Below are positions 24,852-32,923 of a stretch of DNA of 35,581 nucleotides, piece by piece; position 1 is the first letter of the stretch, and each line of letters opens with the position of its first letter. Below the pieces are notes generated by a model, which did no database searches, had not been told where the DNA came from, and saw only the letters and a list, made by a program, of their open reading frames with translations. The stretch lies in NCBI GenBank assembly GCA_029379225.1, contig JAQYWR010000064.1, positions 1 to 35,581 on the forward strand. Direction: 5' to 3'. The DNA is from Nostoc sp. S4. Lineage in GTDB: Bacteria > Cyanobacteriota > Cyanobacteriia > Cyanobacteriales > Nostocaceae. Both the position numbers and the translations under genes were made by a program.

Positions 24852-26441
24852 ATGGCTATTGGCTATGTCGCGCTTGTCCTCCATGCACATCTGCCCTTCG
24901 TTCGTCACCCAGAAAGTGACTATGTGCTCGAGGAAGAATGGCTCTATGAGGCCATTACAGAAACATACATCCCGTTATTGAAAGTATTTGAAGGCTTAAA
25001 GCGAGACGGTATCGACTTTAAAATCACGATGAGTATGACACCACCTTTAGTGTCAATGCTTCGTGACCCCCTGCTGCAAGAACGCTATGACGCCCACTTA
25101 ACCAAATTAGAAGAACTTATAGAACTGGAAGTTGAGCATAATGTTCATAATGGGCATATTCGCTATTTAGCTGAACATTACGCCACTGAATTTAACGAAG
25201 CGCGTCAAATATGGGAACACTACGATGGTGACTTGGTAACAGCTTTTAAACACTTTCAAGATACTAATAATCTTGAAATTATCACTTGCGGTGCTACCCA
25301 CGGCTACTTGCCGTTAATGAAAATGTATCCACAAGCAGTGTGGGCGCAAATTCAAGTAGCTTGCGAACATTACCAGCAAACTTTTGGACAAGCACCCAGG
25401 GGTATTTGGTTACCAGAATGCGCTTACTACGAAGGTGTAGAGCGAATGTTAGCTGATGCTGGGTTACGCTACTTCCTCACCGACGGACATGGCATCCTTT
25501 ACGCCCGTCCCCGGCCGCGCTTTGGGACTTATGCACCGATTTTTACGGAAACTGGCGTTGCTGCTTTTGGTCGAGATCATGAATCGTCTCAACAAGTATG
25601 GTCTTCTGAAGTCGGCTATCCGAGCGCCGCAGAATATCGAGAATTCTACAAAGATTTGGGCTGGGAAGCAGAATATGACTACATCAAGCCCTACATTATG
25701 CCCAACGGTCAACGAAAAAACACGGGCATTAAATATCACAAAATTACTGGACGTGGCTTAGGGTTGTCAGATAAGGCACTTTACGACCCTTATTGGGCAC
25801 GGGAAAAGGCAGCAGAACATGCCGCTAATTTTATGTATAACCGAGAGCGACAATCTGAGCATCTTTATGGTATAATGCAGCGTCCGCCAATTATCGTTTC
25901 ACCTTATGACGCCGAGTTATTTGGACATTGGTGGTATGAAGGTCCTTGGTTCATTGATTACCTATTCCGTAAGTCATGGTATGACCAAAAAACCTATGCC
26001 ATGACCCACTTAGCAGATTATTTGCGATCGCATCCAGTGCAGCAAGTCTGTCGTCCTTCGCAATCAAGTTGGGGTTTCAAAGGTTTCCACGAGTATTGGT
26101 TGAACGAAACAAACGCTTGGATTTATCCGCATTTGCACAAAGCTGCTGAACGAATGATTGAAATATCTCACTTGGAACCAGAGGATGAATTGCAATGGCG
26201 AGGATTGAACCAAGCAGCGCGGGAATTATTATTAGCACAATCTTCTGACTGGGCTTTTATTATGCGGACGGGAACAATGGTACCCTATGCAGTTAGACGG
26301 ACGCGATCGCACCTAATGCGGTTTAATAAGCTCTACGAAGAATTAAAAATCGGCAAAATTGACAGCGGTTGGCTCGAAAAAGTCGAAGTAATGGATAATA
26401 TCTTCCCTGAAATCAACTATCGCGTCTACCGTCCCTTGTAG
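24852..26441 (+). CDS. GH57 1,4-alpha-glucan branching enzyme
   Basis: 529-residue glycoside hydrolase family 57 protein with an N-terminal (beta/alpha)7 barrel starting GYVALVLHAHLPFVRHPES. The likely catalytic nucleophile is E189 in WLPECAYY and the acid/base is D353 in SPYDAELFGHWWYEGP. Both motifs are those of GH57 branching enzymes, which move alpha-1,4 chains to form alpha-1,6 branches in glycogen. The DUF1957 helical region follows to the C-terminus (with the SSDWAFIMRTGTM motif). Cyanobacteria often have this enzyme besides GH13 GlgB. It probably works in glycogen storage in the cytosol. The gene is alone and ends in a hairpin. A GH57 amylase is less likely given the full branching-enzyme length and motifs. 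Confidence 0.92.
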   Translation: MAIGYVALVLHAHLPFVRHPESDYVLEEEWLYEAITETYIPLLKVFEGLKRDGIDFKITMSMTPPLVSMLRDPLLQERYDAHLTKLEELIELEVEHNVHNGHIRYLAEHYATEFNEARQIWEHYDGDLVTAFKHFQDTNNLEIITCGATHGYLPLMKMYPQAVWAQIQVACEHYQQTFGQAPRGIWLPECAYYEGVERMLADAGLRYFLTDGHGILYARPRPRFGTYAPIFTETGVAAFGRDHESSQQVWSSEVGYPSAAEYREFYKDLGWEAEYDYIKPYIMPNGQRKNTGIKYHKITGRGLGLSDKALYDPYWAREKAAEHAANFMYNRERQSEHLYGIMQRPPIIVSPYDAELFGHWWYEGPWFIDYLFRKSWYDQKTYAMTHLADYLRSHPVQQVCRPSQSSWGFKGFHEYWLNETNAWIYPHLHKAAERMIEISHLEPEDELQWRGLNQAARELLLAQSSDWAFIMRTGTMVPYAVRRTRSHLMRFNKLYEELKIGKIDSGWLEKVEVMDNIFPEINYRVYRPL

Positions 26442-26445
26442 TAGT

Positions 26446-26470
26446 AGGTGGGCATTGCCCACCTTATATT
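26446..26470 (+). terminator. Hairpin after the branching enzyme gene
   Basis: AGGTGGGC (26446-26453) and GCCCACCT (26457-26464) form an 8-bp stem with loop ATT directly after the stop codon, followed by TATATT. The sequence looks like a dispersed Nostoc-type palindrome; it probably ends the transcript, though the T tract is weak. Confidence 0.65.
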
Positions 26471-26485
26471 ACTAGTCAGAAGCGT

Positions 26486-26998
26486 TTATTTTACCAACAA
26501 CAGAGCAAGCCTTTTGATAAGTTATTGGTTGGTACTAGAAAATAATTATTTTTGACCAAGCGTAAACCTTGGAATTGAGGATTAAGATAATCGCCTGTAG
26601 GATCGTACTGGAAATATTCACGCACCCCTAGAAAGGCGTAGATTCCTCTGTTTGCACCTTGGTCTTTGCTACGGGTTGATTTTTGAATTAATCTCTAAAA
26701 CGAAATCTGGGGTTTTATCATTTTCTTCCCAGATTTTGTAAAAACCTCGGTCACGATTTTCTACTCCAAACACCACAAATACATCTGGTGCGACAACTGA
26801 TTGCGGATTACCTTTTTCGTAATAGATAAATAAATTACCAGCTACGTATACAGCTGGGTGATTTTGAAAATAAATATCCAGCACAGTGGTAGCGTATACA
26901 AGACACTTGCGCTGTAAATCACCTTCAGCCATTGGCTTACCATCCTCATCTGGGTATTCAATTGGGGTAACAGGGATATACTCTACTGAGGCTGTCAT
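26486..26998 (-). pseudogene. Uma2 family gene broken by a frameshift
   Basis: The frame starting at ATG 26998 (MTASVEYIPVTPIEYPDEDG) reads a normal Uma2 N-terminal half through VVAPDVFVVFGVENRDRGFY and FVLEINSKINP, then stops. Dropping one A from the five-A run near 26680 restores the family sequence: SKSTRSKDQGANRGIYAFLG, then VREYFQYDPTGDYLNPQFQG, LRLV and a final stop near 26486. That stretch holds the conserved catalytic-core lysine region, so the truncated product should be dead. The restored C-terminal end is short and diverged. It was probably co-transcribed with the broken cupin gene 16 bases upstream. A sequencing error in the homopolymer is the main alternative. Confidence 0.85.
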
Positions 26999-27014
26999 GG
27001 GCAAATCCCTCAAC

Positions 27015-27374
27015 TTAACTATGGCTAGATTCAATAATATCGCTCAAAATCCTGTCGCCATAACTGGGAGGTTGAGAAATCACCAAAAATTCCAAATCAC
27101 AGTAACCTTCATTGAATATCTGATGAGGAATATTAGGTGGAACTTCTACACCTTCATGTTAAAAAACTACTTGGCGGGAACCATCAATTTCTAAAGTTGC
27201 TTTTCCAGATAAAATAAAGAAAAACTGGTGCGTTCGCTGGTGATAGTGTTTGACTTCAAAAGTCCCTGGTGGCATTAGTTCTTGAATTACACTTAAATCT
27301 GGCTGCTTAACAAGATGCCAACCATGACAATTGTTACCCCATACATAATGCTCGCTAGTTTCTTTACTAATCAT
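27015..27374 (-). pseudogene. Cupin-domain gene interrupted by an in-frame stop
   Basis: From ATG 27374 the frame reads MISKETSEHYVWGNNCHGWH, then PPGTFEVKHYHQRTHQFFFI and LSGKATLEIDG, a small single-domain cupin with metal-binding histidines in the HYHQRTHQF motif. It meets TAA at 27159-27161. The same frame then continues without shift as HEGVEVPPNIPHQIFNEGYC, DLEFLVISQPPSYGDR and a final TAA at 27015-27017. This tail is the second cupin motif (PPNIPHQIFN), so the internal TAA is a single nonsense change in a gene of about 119 codons. It is either a recent pseudogene or a read error. Its upstream ligands alone are not enough for a cupin site. Confidence 0.88.
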
Positions 27375-27586
27375 TTTCTATGTACTTCAAATTTTACTAA
27401 TTAACTGTATTTAATCGCTGTTTAATATTCATTTTTGTTATTAGAATCTTTTAACTCACATTCTGCAAACAAACTAAGAACTATAACGGTAAAGTTGAGC
27501 TGATGAAGAAAACTTCTCGATTCCGTCAGATAACCTCTTGGTCTTCTACTCCAACAAAGTGTTAAGCTGCGGTCATCCAGTAAGGT

Positions 27587-28055
27587 TTAACTGGGAGAAT
27601 TTTCAATAGGACGTTTAGTTGCTTCTTTAGCACGCATCTTCCTAAATCTATCTCGAATCCTTTGTAAATCCTCCTCAGTTTTAATTAAATCGAAATCTTC
27701 AATAATTCCTCAACTCGCACTATATATGCTGGATAAAAAGCTATTTTATCTTGAACATTATAAAGTTTTTGAATACCAAGCAGCGCTGTAGATATTAAAC
27801 CCAGCCACGCCGCAACGCCTACACCCAAAGGGTTAGCCCAAGGATTTTGTGAGTTTTAAATGCAGGACTAGTACCAGTAATAGCAATTAAAATAGTTAAT
27901 AAAATTGAAGCACCTATGATTATATTATTTGTGTATTGATTACGCTGAAAAAGAGCTTCGGATGAATTTTTATACGATTCTATTCTTTCCTTCAACTTTT
28001 TGGGCTTAAGACTATCTATTTAAGACGACATTTTATCCTCACTTTTATCACTCAT
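27587..28055 (-). pseudogene. DUF4231/SLATT-like two-TM membrane protein, degraded
   Basis: ATG 28055 (MSDKSEDKMSS) is followed at once by TAA at 28020-28022. The frame then continues as LKPKKLKERIESYKNSSEAL with a first hydrophobic helix IIIGASILLTILIAITGT. A frame change near 27856 leads to NPWANPLGVGVAAWLGLIST with a second helix and IQKLYNVQDKIAFYPAYIVR. Another frame change near 27700 leads to EDFDLIKTEEDLQRIRDRF and ends at TAA 27587. Each change fits a one-base loss. The order (helix, two TM segments, AxWLGLxST pattern, C-terminal helix) resembles DUF4231, related to the SLATT effector families. It cannot be a working gene as written. Confidence 0.8.
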
Positions 28056-28207
28056 GATTACAAGTCCTAAGTTGAACCTAATGCTCATTGATATTTTCAA
28101 AGCAATATCTCACTAATATCATTGGAGCGGTTTGACATTGAATATCAGTCAATAACTGCAAAATGCTATCAAAACCGAGGGTTAAAGCGGCGTAACTTTT
28201 CATTATA

Positions 28208-28376
28208 CTCAAGACTTACGCACAAGTAACAGAAAATCGTAGACGCAAAGCTGCTTCCCGCAGGAGATCACACAGGACGCAGCAAAAAGTCTGAGCGTCG
28301 GCTTCCGGCGAGCGGAACTTTTTAGACAGAGAACACGGTAAAATAAGAATTACAGAGGTTTTTTGTGTAAGTCCTG
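28208..28376. repeat. MITE-like element with GACTTAC ends
   Basis: The left end TCAAGACTTACGCA and the inverted right end TGTGTAAGTCCTGA match imperfectly (exact core GACTTAC at 28213-28219 with GTAAGTC at 28367-28373). The interior of about 150 bases has hairpins but no reading frame. Its ends resemble the element at 7125-7252. Both look like relics of one miniature element family. Confidence 0.55.
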
Positions 28377-28406
28377 ATACTGAAACTTTTCTGTGTAACT
28401 AACGTT

Positions 28407-28431
28407 AAAAAAGACAGGCAAAATGCCTGTC
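28407..28431 (-). terminator. Strong intrinsic terminator of petC-petA
   Basis: On the minus strand, GACAGGCA-TTT-TGCCTGTC is a perfect 8-bp stem (28413-28420 with 28424-28431) followed directly by TTTTTT (28407-28412). It lies 26 bases after the petA stop. Confidence 0.92.
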
Positions 28432-28457
28432 CGACAAGAAATGATTTAGCAAAGAAT

Positions 28458-29459
28458 TTAGAAATTCATCTCAGCAGCTTGAACTCTCTCAACCTGCTTC
28501 TTCTTCAGCACTAGCATAACTTGAGCCATCATCACAAGAGCGATAAATGCAATTAATCCTTTGACTCTGCCGGCATCTTGCAGTACAATCTCTGCATCTT
28601 TTTGACCGAATCCACCGACGTTGGGGTTATTGGTCAAAGCATCACCAGACTTAACTGCTTGTCCTTCGGAAACAATCAATTCTGGACCTGCGGGAACTGT
28701 ATCAACAACAACATCACCAGACTCCGGTTGAATGTTCACTAAATATTTGACGTTACCGTCTTCATCTTCCTCTTTGGCAATTTTAGTAATTGTGCCAGTA
28801 GCGGAAGCATTATAAACGTTGTTGTTGCTTTTTTGACCAGTAGGATCGACTTGTCCGCGTCCGCGATTACCACCTACGTGAACTGAATATTTACCGAAGT
28901 GGATATTTTTGTCGGTTGCGGGGTTGGGAGAAAGAACTGGGAAGACGATTTCTTGGTACTGTTCGCCAGGTAAAGGACCGACGATGACAACGTTTTCTTT
29001 GTCTTCGCTGTAAGGTTGGAAGTAAGTTTCGCCGACTTCTTCTTTAAGTTCCTCAGAAAGGCGGTCTTCAGGAGCAATCTTGAAGCCTTCAGGTAGCATC
29101 AGCACAGCACCGACGTTCAAGCCGACTTTAGAACCATCAGCACCAACCTGCTGGACACTGGTATCGTAGGGAATCTTCACTACAGCTTTGAATACAGTGT
29201 CAGGTAGTACCGATTGGGGAACTTCGACTTCTGTCGGCTTGGCTGCTAGGTGACAGTTGGCACAAACAATCCGCCCCGTTGGTTCGCGGGGACTTTCAGG
29301 ATAGGTTTGCTGTGCCCAAAAGGGATAGGCAGCAGCGGATTGGGGAAGGGCTAGGTCGCTGGTGAAGTAAAATGTCACCGTAGCGATCGCTATGAGCAAT
29401 GTTTTGACAATTGCTTTAGCACTGCGAGTTAACCTCGCTGTTATAGAAGCATTTCTCAT
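28458..29459 (-). CDS. petA: Apocytochrome f (PetA)
   Basis: 333-residue precursor from ATG 29459 (MRNASITARLTR), the start seen in relatives; an ATG at 29489 would add ten residues. A signal peptide (about 1-44) ends in SAAA, leaving Y45 as the mature N-terminus, whose amino group is the second heme ligand. The c-type heme site is CANCH (66-70). The large lumenal domain follows, with IPYDTSVQQVGADGSKVGLN and IHFGKYSVHVGGNRGRGQV. The C-terminal membrane anchor is at about 301-322, ending KKKQVERVQAAEMNF. It is a subunit of cytochrome b6f that passes electrons to plastocyanin or cytochrome c6. It is second in petC-petA, 101 bases after petC, and closed by a strong terminator. Confidence 0.98.
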   Translation of the reverse strand: MRNASITARLTRSAKAIVKTLLIAIATVTFYFTSDLALPQSAAAYPFWAQQTYPESPREPTGRIVCANCHLAAKPTEVEVPQSVLPDTVFKAVVKIPYDTSVQQVGADGSKVGLNVGAVLMLPEGFKIAPEDRLSEELKEEVGETYFQPYSEDKENVVIVGPLPGEQYQEIVFPVLSPNPATDKNIHFGKYSVHVGGNRGRGQVDPTGQKSNNNVYNASATGTITKIAKEEDEDGNVKYLVNIQPESGDVVVDTVPAGPELIVSEGQAVKSGDALTNNPNVGGFGQKDAEIVLQDAGRVKGLIAFIALVMMAQVMLVLKKKQVERVQAAEMNF

Positions 29460-29480
29460 CTCAATAAGGACAATGATTGA

Positions 29481-29521
29481 ATTAGTCATTAGTCATTAGT
29501 AATTAGTCATTAGTCATTAGT
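29481..29521. repeat. CATTAGT heptamer repeats between petC and petA
   Basis: About six contiguous or near-contiguous heptamers of the TCATTAG/TAATTAG type fill the spacer immediately upstream of petA. The same heptamer appears at 17209-17224 and 32671-32695. It matches the short tandem repeat class of heterocystous cyanobacteria. Confidence 0.8.
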
Positions 29522-29560
29522 GTCCTTGGACTTAAGGACAAATGACTAAGGACAAAATTA

Positions 29561-30100
29561 TTAAGTCCACCAAGGTGCATCGCCGGTACGGAAGTCTGTT
29601 TCAGTCCATGGACTCAAGACAATTTTGTCTTCTGCGGTGTTGGCGTGGGCTAAAGCCAAAGACAGTGGTGCTGGACCCCGCACAACCTTACCAGTTGAGT
29701 CATACTGAGAACCGTGACAAGGACACTTAAATTTGTTCTCAGCAGCGTTCCAAGGTACGACACAACCTAAGTGGGTGCAAATAGCGTTAATGCCATAATC
29801 TTTGATCGCCTCTTTGTTTTCTACCACAATATAGGTAGGGTCACCCTTGAGTCCTTGAACTAGGGTGCGATCGCCTGCATTACGGTTTTCCAGAAATTTG
29901 CTCAGACTAACATCGTTGCCCAACTCGTCTTTTGCTGTGCTTCCACCACCAGCACCACCACTAGCAGGTGGAATAAAGTACTTGACAACGGGATACAATG
30001 CACCTAAAGCTACTCCAGTGACAGTCCCAAAAGTGAGCAGATTCATGAACTGACGACGCCCCATATCGGGCACGTCTGCTGATTCTGAAAATTGAGCCAT
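29561..30100 (-). CDS. petC: Rieske iron-sulphur protein of cytochrome b6f (PetC)
   Basis: 179-residue Rieske protein. The N-terminus carries a twin-arginine pair (GRRQFMNLLTFG, R15-R16) followed by one membrane helix (about 21-43), then a glycine-rich hinge (ASGGAGGGS). The 2Fe-2S ligands are C108 and H110 in CTHLGC and C126 and H129 in CPCHGS, with C113 and C128 forming the disulphide. It oxidises plastoquinol and reduces cytochrome f on the lumen side. It precedes petA in the standard petCA order. The twin arginines fit transport by the Tat pathway, whose TatC gene lies about 1.1 kb upstream. Confidence 0.98.
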   Translation of the reverse strand: MAQFSESADVPDMGRRQFMNLLTFGTVTGVALGALYPVVKYFIPPASGGAGGGSTAKDELGNDVSLSKFLENRNAGDRTLVQGLKGDPTYIVVENKEAIKDYGINAICTHLGCVVPWNAAENKFKCPCHGSQYDSTGKVVRGPAPLSLALAHANTAEDKIVLSPWTETDFRTGDAPWWT

Positions 30101-30329
30101 AATCTACGCGCTCTTTGTGTATTTTGTTAAGCATTTTGACAGGAGTATTTGCACTTGAGCAACTCTTGTCTAAGTCGAAATGCTAACGCTTACAACGATG
30201 CCATACTTCTGTGTTCCAAGATCTATCTAGCATCTTTTCTGTTAGCATTACATTTCTTTATATCCTTATCATACTGGAGTTACGGAACTTAACATCATAA
30301 CTAAATGTAAAATCTGATTGAGAAAAGCT

Positions 30330-30638
30330 ATGACAGGACAGGAATTACGTCAACTGTTAGTTGAGAAGTGGGGATACTCTTATGATGTCCAGTTCCGGCG
30401 GGCACAGGGAAGGATATTTTTGCAAGTCATGTGGAAATATTTGGAGCAAGCTTCTTTTCCCTTAACCGAGGCAGAATACCAAGAACATCTTGATAGTATC
30501 GCTAATTATCTTCATGCCTTGGGTGGAACAACACAAGTGCAAGCATTTATTACCCAAACACGCGATCGCCCCCGACTCGGCAAAGCTGTCAGCATTCCTC
30601 TAGATTTGGGCGATCGCTCTTCAGAATGGATTTTATAA
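30330..30638 (+). CDS. DUF3067 family protein
   Basis: 102 residues from ATG 30330 (MTGQELRQLLVEKWGYSYDV); a TTG at 30318 is less likely. It matches DUF3067, small soluble proteins of cyanobacteria and plant plastids with no established role. Visible marks are QGRIFLQVMWKYLEQASFPL, the helical middle and the C-terminal TRDRPRLGKAVSIPLDLGDR. No membrane helix is seen. It is divergent from petC with 229 bases between starts, so promoters are shared or adjacent. A link to cytochrome b6f assembly is suggested by neighbourhood only. Confidence 0.88.
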   Translation: MTGQELRQLLVEKWGYSYDVQFRRAQGRIFLQVMWKYLEQASFPLTEAEYQEHLDSIANYLHALGGTTQVQAFITQTRDRPRLGKAVSIPLDLGDRSSEWIL

Positions 30639-30716
30639 CCTGTTATTACTCAAAGATTAATAAATTTAGAATTTATTACGTTTTTTTAGATAAAAAAGTT
30701 TATTAACTAAAATGTG

Positions 30717-31052
30717 CTATAAAATTCTCTTACCAACGGATACATCTCTATCTGGCTGAATTAACACAACCTCTCCATCATCTAGAACCACTCCCAAGAC
30801 TAAAACTTCTGAAATGAAATCAGCAATTTGACGGGGTGGAAAGTTAGTAACAGCTAGTATTAATCTGTTAATTAATTCTGTTGGTTGATAAAGCTTAGTA
30901 ATTTGGGCACTAGATTTTTTGATCCCCAAATTGCCAAAATCTATCCATAATTTATAAGCTGGTTTCTTAGCTTTGGGAAATTCTTCAACTTTAATAATTT
31001 TGCCAACATGAATCTCGACTTTTTCAAAATCCTCAAAGCTAACTTGTGTCAT
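30717..31052 (-). CDS. csaA: CsaA-like tRNA-binding domain protein
   Basis: 111 residues from ATG 31052 (MTQVSFEDFEKVEIHVGKII), which gives the usual CsaA length; the TTG at 31067 is unlikely. It has a single OB-fold of the EMAP-II/MetRS C-terminal type. Marks are the start FEKVEIHVGKIIKVEEFPKA, KPAYKLWIDFGNLGIKKSSA, and the ILAVTNFPPRQIADFISEVL dimer and RNA region. CsaA proteins have been reported to have chaperone-like and export-related activity in Bacillus; tRNA-type binding is inferred from the fold. It lies on the same strand downstream of tatC, 146 bases apart, so a shared transcript and role in export is possible. Confidence 0.85.
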   Translation of the reverse strand: MTQVSFEDFEKVEIHVGKIIKVEEFPKAKKPAYKLWIDFGNLGIKKSSAQITKLYQPTELINRLILAVTNFPPRQIADFISEVLVLGVVLDDGEVVLIQPDRDVSVGKRIL

Positions 31053-31198
31053 TTCCTGGTTAAACAATTTTGGATTTTAGATTTTAGTAGGAACTGGTAT
31101 GGAAATTACCAAGACCACACTGCTTCACCGAAATCTATAATTGAAAATCTCAATTCTAGGGAGTTGGCATTTTAATTTTTTATTGAGGGAGGCGATCG

Positions 31199-31993
31199 TT
31201 ATTTTCCCGTGAGCTTCACCAAACCAATTCCACCAAAGTAAAGTCCCAGGACTGCACTAGCTAAAAGACTTTGGGTGAGGGGGTCAGTAGAAGGTGTGAG
31301 AATAGCTCCTAAGACCACTGCTCCCATAATCACGTAACGCCAACCAGAAACCATCTTTTCAGACGAAACAATATTCAAGTTACCGAGTAACAGTTGAATT
31401 ATGGGAATTTGAAAGGCGATGCCAGTGCTGAATAACAGTAGCAGCACAAATTCAAAATATTTGTCAATTGACCAAAGTTGTTCAACTACATCCGCTCCGT
31501 AGCTGATAAAAAATTTCAAAGCTGCGGGGATAAGGAGTAGATAGGCAAATACTAAACCTGCTGCAAATAAAACACTTGAACCTAAAACTACAGGTCCTAA
31601 TAAGCGACGTTCGCGGCGAGTTAGTCCGGGAAGTACAAATTGGATAATTTGATAAAGAATGAAAGGACTAGAAAGTAGCAAACCTGTGTAAGCTGCGACT
31701 TTCAGGGAGACAAAGAAATATTCTCCTGGTGCAAGTTGAAGAAATTTTACTCCTTGTGCTGGAACCTCAAGTAGTTGGACAAGCGGCTTAACGGCAAAGA
31801 AACAGCCGATAATGCCTATTGCTACGGCAATTAGCGAATAAAAAATTCGCAGTCGCAACTCTTCTAAGTGGTCGAAAAGGGACATTTCGACTTCACCTGG
31901 CAACTCATCTAAAGGATCGGTTTGGGAGTTACCATCTGCTTCTGGGTCGATATCAGGAGCAGTTACAGTATCTACGTCTTGTGAAGGCGTCAT
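31199..31993 (-). CDS. tatC: Twin-arginine translocase subunit TatC
   Basis: 264-residue polytopic membrane protein, the receptor for twin-arginine signals. An acidic N-terminal extension of about 36 residues precedes the conserved MSLFDHLEELRLRIFYSLIA (about 37-56). Six membrane helices can be traced up to YFGGIGLVKL. The segment APGEYFFVSLKVAAYTG and the loop PGLTRRERR are typical. It moves folded proteins across the thylakoid and plasma membranes. The Rieske protein PetC encoded nearby has a twin-arginine N-terminus and is a likely client. Length and topology are normal for cyanobacteria. Confidence 0.96.
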   Translation of the reverse strand: MTPSQDVDTVTAPDIDPEADGNSQTDPLDELPGEVEMSLFDHLEELRLRIFYSLIAVAIGIIGCFFAVKPLVQLLEVPAQGVKFLQLAPGEYFFVSLKVAAYTGLLLSSPFILYQIIQFVLPGLTRRERRLLGPVVLGSSVLFAAGLVFAYLLLIPAALKFFISYGADVVEQLWSIDKYFEFVLLLLFSTGIAFQIPIIQLLLGNLNIVSSEKMVSGWRYVIMGAVVLGAILTPSTDPLTQSLLASAVLGLYFGGIGLVKLTGK

Positions 31994-32396
31994 GAGTCAG
32001 TTAGTAGGCAACATTTGTCACTGAGTACTGAGTTAGAAGTGCTGAGTTAGGAGTTAGGAGTTATTTTCCCCTTCCTCCCTCATCTGCCTCACTCTTTACT
32101 CAGCACTCTTCATTATTTTATCTGGCGAATGTAGCCACCAAGATATGTTTTTGAGTGCTGTGGGTTTTTTATCCTGTTTTTTAGGGTTGCATGTGCATAA
32201 GTTAGTAGGAAGCCATCTTATAGGCAATGCTTAACCTCAAAAAGGGTGGAACCGAAGATTTATAAATTACGTCTCTGCGGCTAGTAGGACTGAGTAAATT
32301 AACACAACTTCAACATACAATGCTCAGTTTTTCAACTCCGGTTCATCAAGGTGGCATCTAAGTGTAGCGTAATCGGAAATTTTTAGCCGAGGTTGT
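31994..32396. other. Spacer upstream of tatC with GAGTTAG repeats
   Basis: About 400 bases without a supported gene. GAGTTAG/GAGTTAT repeats lie at about 32044-32062. The rest is mixed sequence containing the promoters for tatC (minus) and the small plus-strand gene at 32397. Confidence 0.4.
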
Positions 32397-32624
32397 ATGA
32401 ACCGGACGATTTGCATTGCCCTAATGGCATTGCCTGTTTATTTATTCAATGCTGAGCTAGGAAATGTTTGTAGTAACGTGTCAATTGTCAAAAACCAGCT
32501 TCCTAGCATAACTGCTTTTATGGTTGAGAGCACAAATGCCTCCTCAGGTATATTACCTTGGCAAATATGGGCTAGAGATGACCAAACCGAAGATTGTCTT
32601 CGCTCTGGTATCTGCAAGGATTGA
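32397..32624 (+). CDS. Possible small secreted protein of 75 residues
   Basis: Starts at ATG 32397 with a GAGG ribosome-binding-like sequence four bases upstream. The first 20 residues (MNRTICIALMALPVYLFNAE) look like a signal peptide: short basic start, hydrophobic core. The mature part is about 55 residues, polar, ending WQIWARDDQTEDCLRSGICK with two close cysteines. I do not recognise a family. The ribosome site, export signal and isolated position support a real gene, but its length is small and the frame could be chance. Similar small exported peptides are common in filamentous cyanobacteria. Confidence 0.5.
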   Translation: MNRTICIALMALPVYLFNAELGNVCSNVSIVKNQLPSITAFMVESTNASSGILPWQIWARDDQTEDCLRSGICKD

Positions 32625-32670
32625 TACTAAGACGTTACGTATTAAGAGTTGTATATTAACTTGTGAGGTT

Positions 32671-32695
32671 GTCATTAATCATTAGTCATTAGTCA
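32671..32695. repeat. CATTAGT heptamer repeats
   Basis: Three CATTAGT/CATTAAT units in tandem in the spacer upstream of the SDR gene; same family as 29481-29521. Confidence 0.7.
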
Positions 32696-32771
32696 CTTGT
32701 CGTTTATTGGTTCTTGATAAAGAATGACGGTCTTGAAGAAAAAATGCAACGTCTAGGCGTGTTAGCTTAGT

Positions 32772-32923
32772 TTACAGCAGTTTGCAAGCAAGTGAGGTAG
32801 AAAACGCAGGACTCAAAATCAAATATACATAGTTTCTGCCTCCTGCCTCAAAACCTGTAGCTTTATACTTCATGTAAACGAAAACTGCTGTAATTAGGAC
32901 ACACAGAAATATTACAGCAGTTT
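32772..32923. repeat. Element with TTACAGCAGTTT ends upstream of the SDR gene
   Basis: TTACAGCAGTTT at 32772-32783 is inverted as AAACTGCTGTAA at 32882-32893 and repeated directly at 32912-32923. The last two form a perfect 13-bp inverted repeat (32882-32894 with 32911-32923) only 17 bases upstream of the SDR start codon. It could be a MITE-like relic, an operator or an RNA hairpin. Confidence 0.6.

Larger units (their letters stand above)
28056..28457. other. Spacer between the pseudogene island and petA
   Basis: No gene. It holds AT-rich DNA (28056-28207), the MITE-like element (28208-28376) and the petA terminator (28407-28431). Confidence 0.5.
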
